From: JAZQQB01 sp045628865 | GTDB lineage: Bacteria; Bacillota; Clostridia; Lachnospirales; Lachnospiraceae | Length of the DNA: 6,286 nt | Direction: 5' to 3' | Assembly (NCBI GenBank): GCA_045628865.1 | Contig: JAZQQB010000086.1 | Coordinates: 1 to 6,286, forward strand | Shown here: positions 5,389 to 6,286 of the stretch, one piece after another | How the letters are laid out: each line of letters opens with the position of its first letter | Position numbering within the stretch: the stretch's first letter is position 1 | Made by a program: the position numbers and the translations under genes | Notes under the pieces: generated by a model | What the model saw: only the letters and a program-made list of their open reading frames with translations | Database searches by the model: none | What the model was told of the DNA's origin: nothing

Positions 5389-6286
5389 GCTAAAATTGGT
5401 GTGATTGGTGCAGGTAGCTGGGGTATTGCTCTTGCGAAATTATTGCATACAAACGGAAATGAAGTGACTGTATGGTCCATCATTGAATCTGAGATAGAAA
5501 TGCTTTCTACCAAAAGAGAGCATATAGATAAGTTACCAGGCGTAAAGCTTCCAGAGGATATGTATTTTACGACAGATTTGAAGAAGACTGTTTCAGGTAA
5601 GGATCTTTTGGTGTTGGCAGTGCCATCTCCGTTTGTGAGAAAAACCGCTAACTCCATGAAAGAATTTGTTGCAGATGGACAGATCATCGTAAACGTTGCA
5701 AAGGGTGTAGAAGAAACAACCTTAATGACACTTTCTCAGATCATTGAGGAAGAGATTCCACAGGCTGAGGTTGCAGTATTGTCAGGCCCATCCCATGCAG
5801 AAGAGGTTGGACGAGGAATTCCTACAACCATTGTTGTTGGTGCCCGTAAAAAAGCAACAGCAGAGTATTTACAGAACATTTTTATGAGCGATGTATTTCG
5901 TGTTTATATTAGCCCGGATGTACTTGGTATTGAACTTGGTGCAGCATTGAAAAACGTTGTTGCGCTTGCTGCGGGTATGGCAGATGGACTTGGATATGGC
6001 GACAATACAAAGGCAGCTTTGATTACCAGAGGTATTGCTGAAATTTCAAGACTTGGTATTGCTATGGGAGGCAGAAAGGAAACCTTTAGCGGATTATCCG
6101 GTATGGGTGATTTGATCGTTACTTGTGCAAGTATGCATTCAAGAAACAGACGTGCCGGTATTTTGATTGGTCAGGGCAAGACCATGCAGGACGCAATGGA
6201 CGAAGTAAAGATGGTAGCAGAAGGTGTTTATTCAGCGAAGGGTGCAATGGGGCTTTCTTTAAAATATGGTGTATCTATGCCAATCA
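5386..6286 (+). CDS. gpsA: Glycerol-3-phosphate dehydrogenase [NAD(P)+], partial (first 300 aa)
   Basis: GpsA reduces dihydroxyacetone phosphate to sn-glycerol 3-phosphate, the backbone for phospholipid synthesis, in the cytoplasm. The frame is open from the ATG at 5386 to the right edge. Residues 4-13 (I-G-V-I-G-A-G-S-W-G) form the Rossmann NAD(P)-binding loop. N-V-A-K-G (103-107), L-S-G-P-S-H-A-E-E-V (132-141) and the catalytic Lys in L-K-N-V-V-A-L-A-A-G (188-197) follow. G-D-N-T-K-A (205-210), G-L-S-G-M-G-D-L (236-243) and S-R-N-R-R (252-256) complete the substrate-binding C-terminal domain. The family is usually 330-340 residues, so about 30-40 residues are missing at the window end. It follows der by 77 nt on the same strand with no evident terminator, so it is probably in the same transcript. 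Its usual partner enzyme gene plsY is absent from the gap. Confidence 0.97.
   Translation, partial: MAKIGVIGAGSWGIALAKLLHTNGNEVTVWSIIESEIEMLSTKREHIDKLPGVKLPEDMYFTTDLKKTVSGKDLLVLAVPSPFVRKTANSMKEFVADGQIIVNVAKGVEETTLMTLSQIIEEEIPQAEVAVLSGPSHAEEVGRGIPTTIVVGARKKATAEYLQNIFMSDVFRVYISPDVLGIELGAALKNVVALAAGMADGLGYGDNTKAALITRGIAEISRLGIAMGGRKETFSGLSGMGDLIVTCASMHSRNRRAGILIGQGKTMQDAMDEVKMVAEGVYSAKGAMGLSLKYGVSMPI

Overview
The window looks like a chromosomal segment of a low-GC, Gram-positive anaerobe, most likely a Lachnospiraceae (Clostridium cluster XIVa) member. This rests on the AT-rich sequence, strong purine-rich Shine-Dalgarno sites (GGAGG type), the long-form PRPP synthetase seen in that family, and the order DUF512 radical-SAM gene, der, gpsA, which is a familiar clostridial arrangement. 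The assignment comes from recognising protein families by eye; no database search was run.

Left part (1-957, + strand): two small genes I cannot name with confidence, of 82 aa (28-276) and 187 aa (342-905). By eye they are more AT-rich than the housekeeping genes to their right and look like the tail of an accessory locus that continues off the left edge. The 187-aa protein has a loose resemblance in layout to EspG/DUF5081-type accessory proteins of type VII secretion, offered only as a hypothesis. A 16-bp stem (915-957) with T/A tracts on both sides closes this region and serves as a terminator for both converging transcription units.

Middle (973-2539): a long-form ribose-phosphate pyrophosphokinase (prs) on the minus strand. 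Its true start is very probably at 2160 (395 aa), preceded by a GGAGGA site. A consensus-like promoter (TTTACA, 17 nt, TATAAA with an extended -10) lies at 2235-2263. The divergent intergenic region up to 2540 is AT-rich. It holds an inverted repeat, a weak hairpin and a candidate extended -10 promoter facing right, but no convincing gene.

Right part (2540-6286, + strand): a housekeeping cluster made of a PDZ/radical-SAM/DUF512 protein with a TTG start, the double-GTPase ribosome assembly factor der, and gpsA (NAD(P)H glycerol-3-phosphate dehydrogenase), which runs off the right edge. In many relatives plsY lies between der and gpsA; here there are only 77 nt. A 15-codon reading frame beginning MER overlaps the der stop codon (TGATG) and may be the scar of a lost or relocated plsY.

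Functionally, the right side links ribosome assembly (Der) with membrane phospholipid precursor supply (GpsA), while prs supplies PRPP for nucleotide, histidine, tryptophan and NAD synthesis. I see no tRNA, rRNA, CRISPR array, insertion sequence or obviously new multi-gene system. The items most worth a second look are the unknown left-edge pair, the distant Shine-Dalgarno/hairpin arrangement ahead of the 187-aa gene, and the der-gpsA junction.
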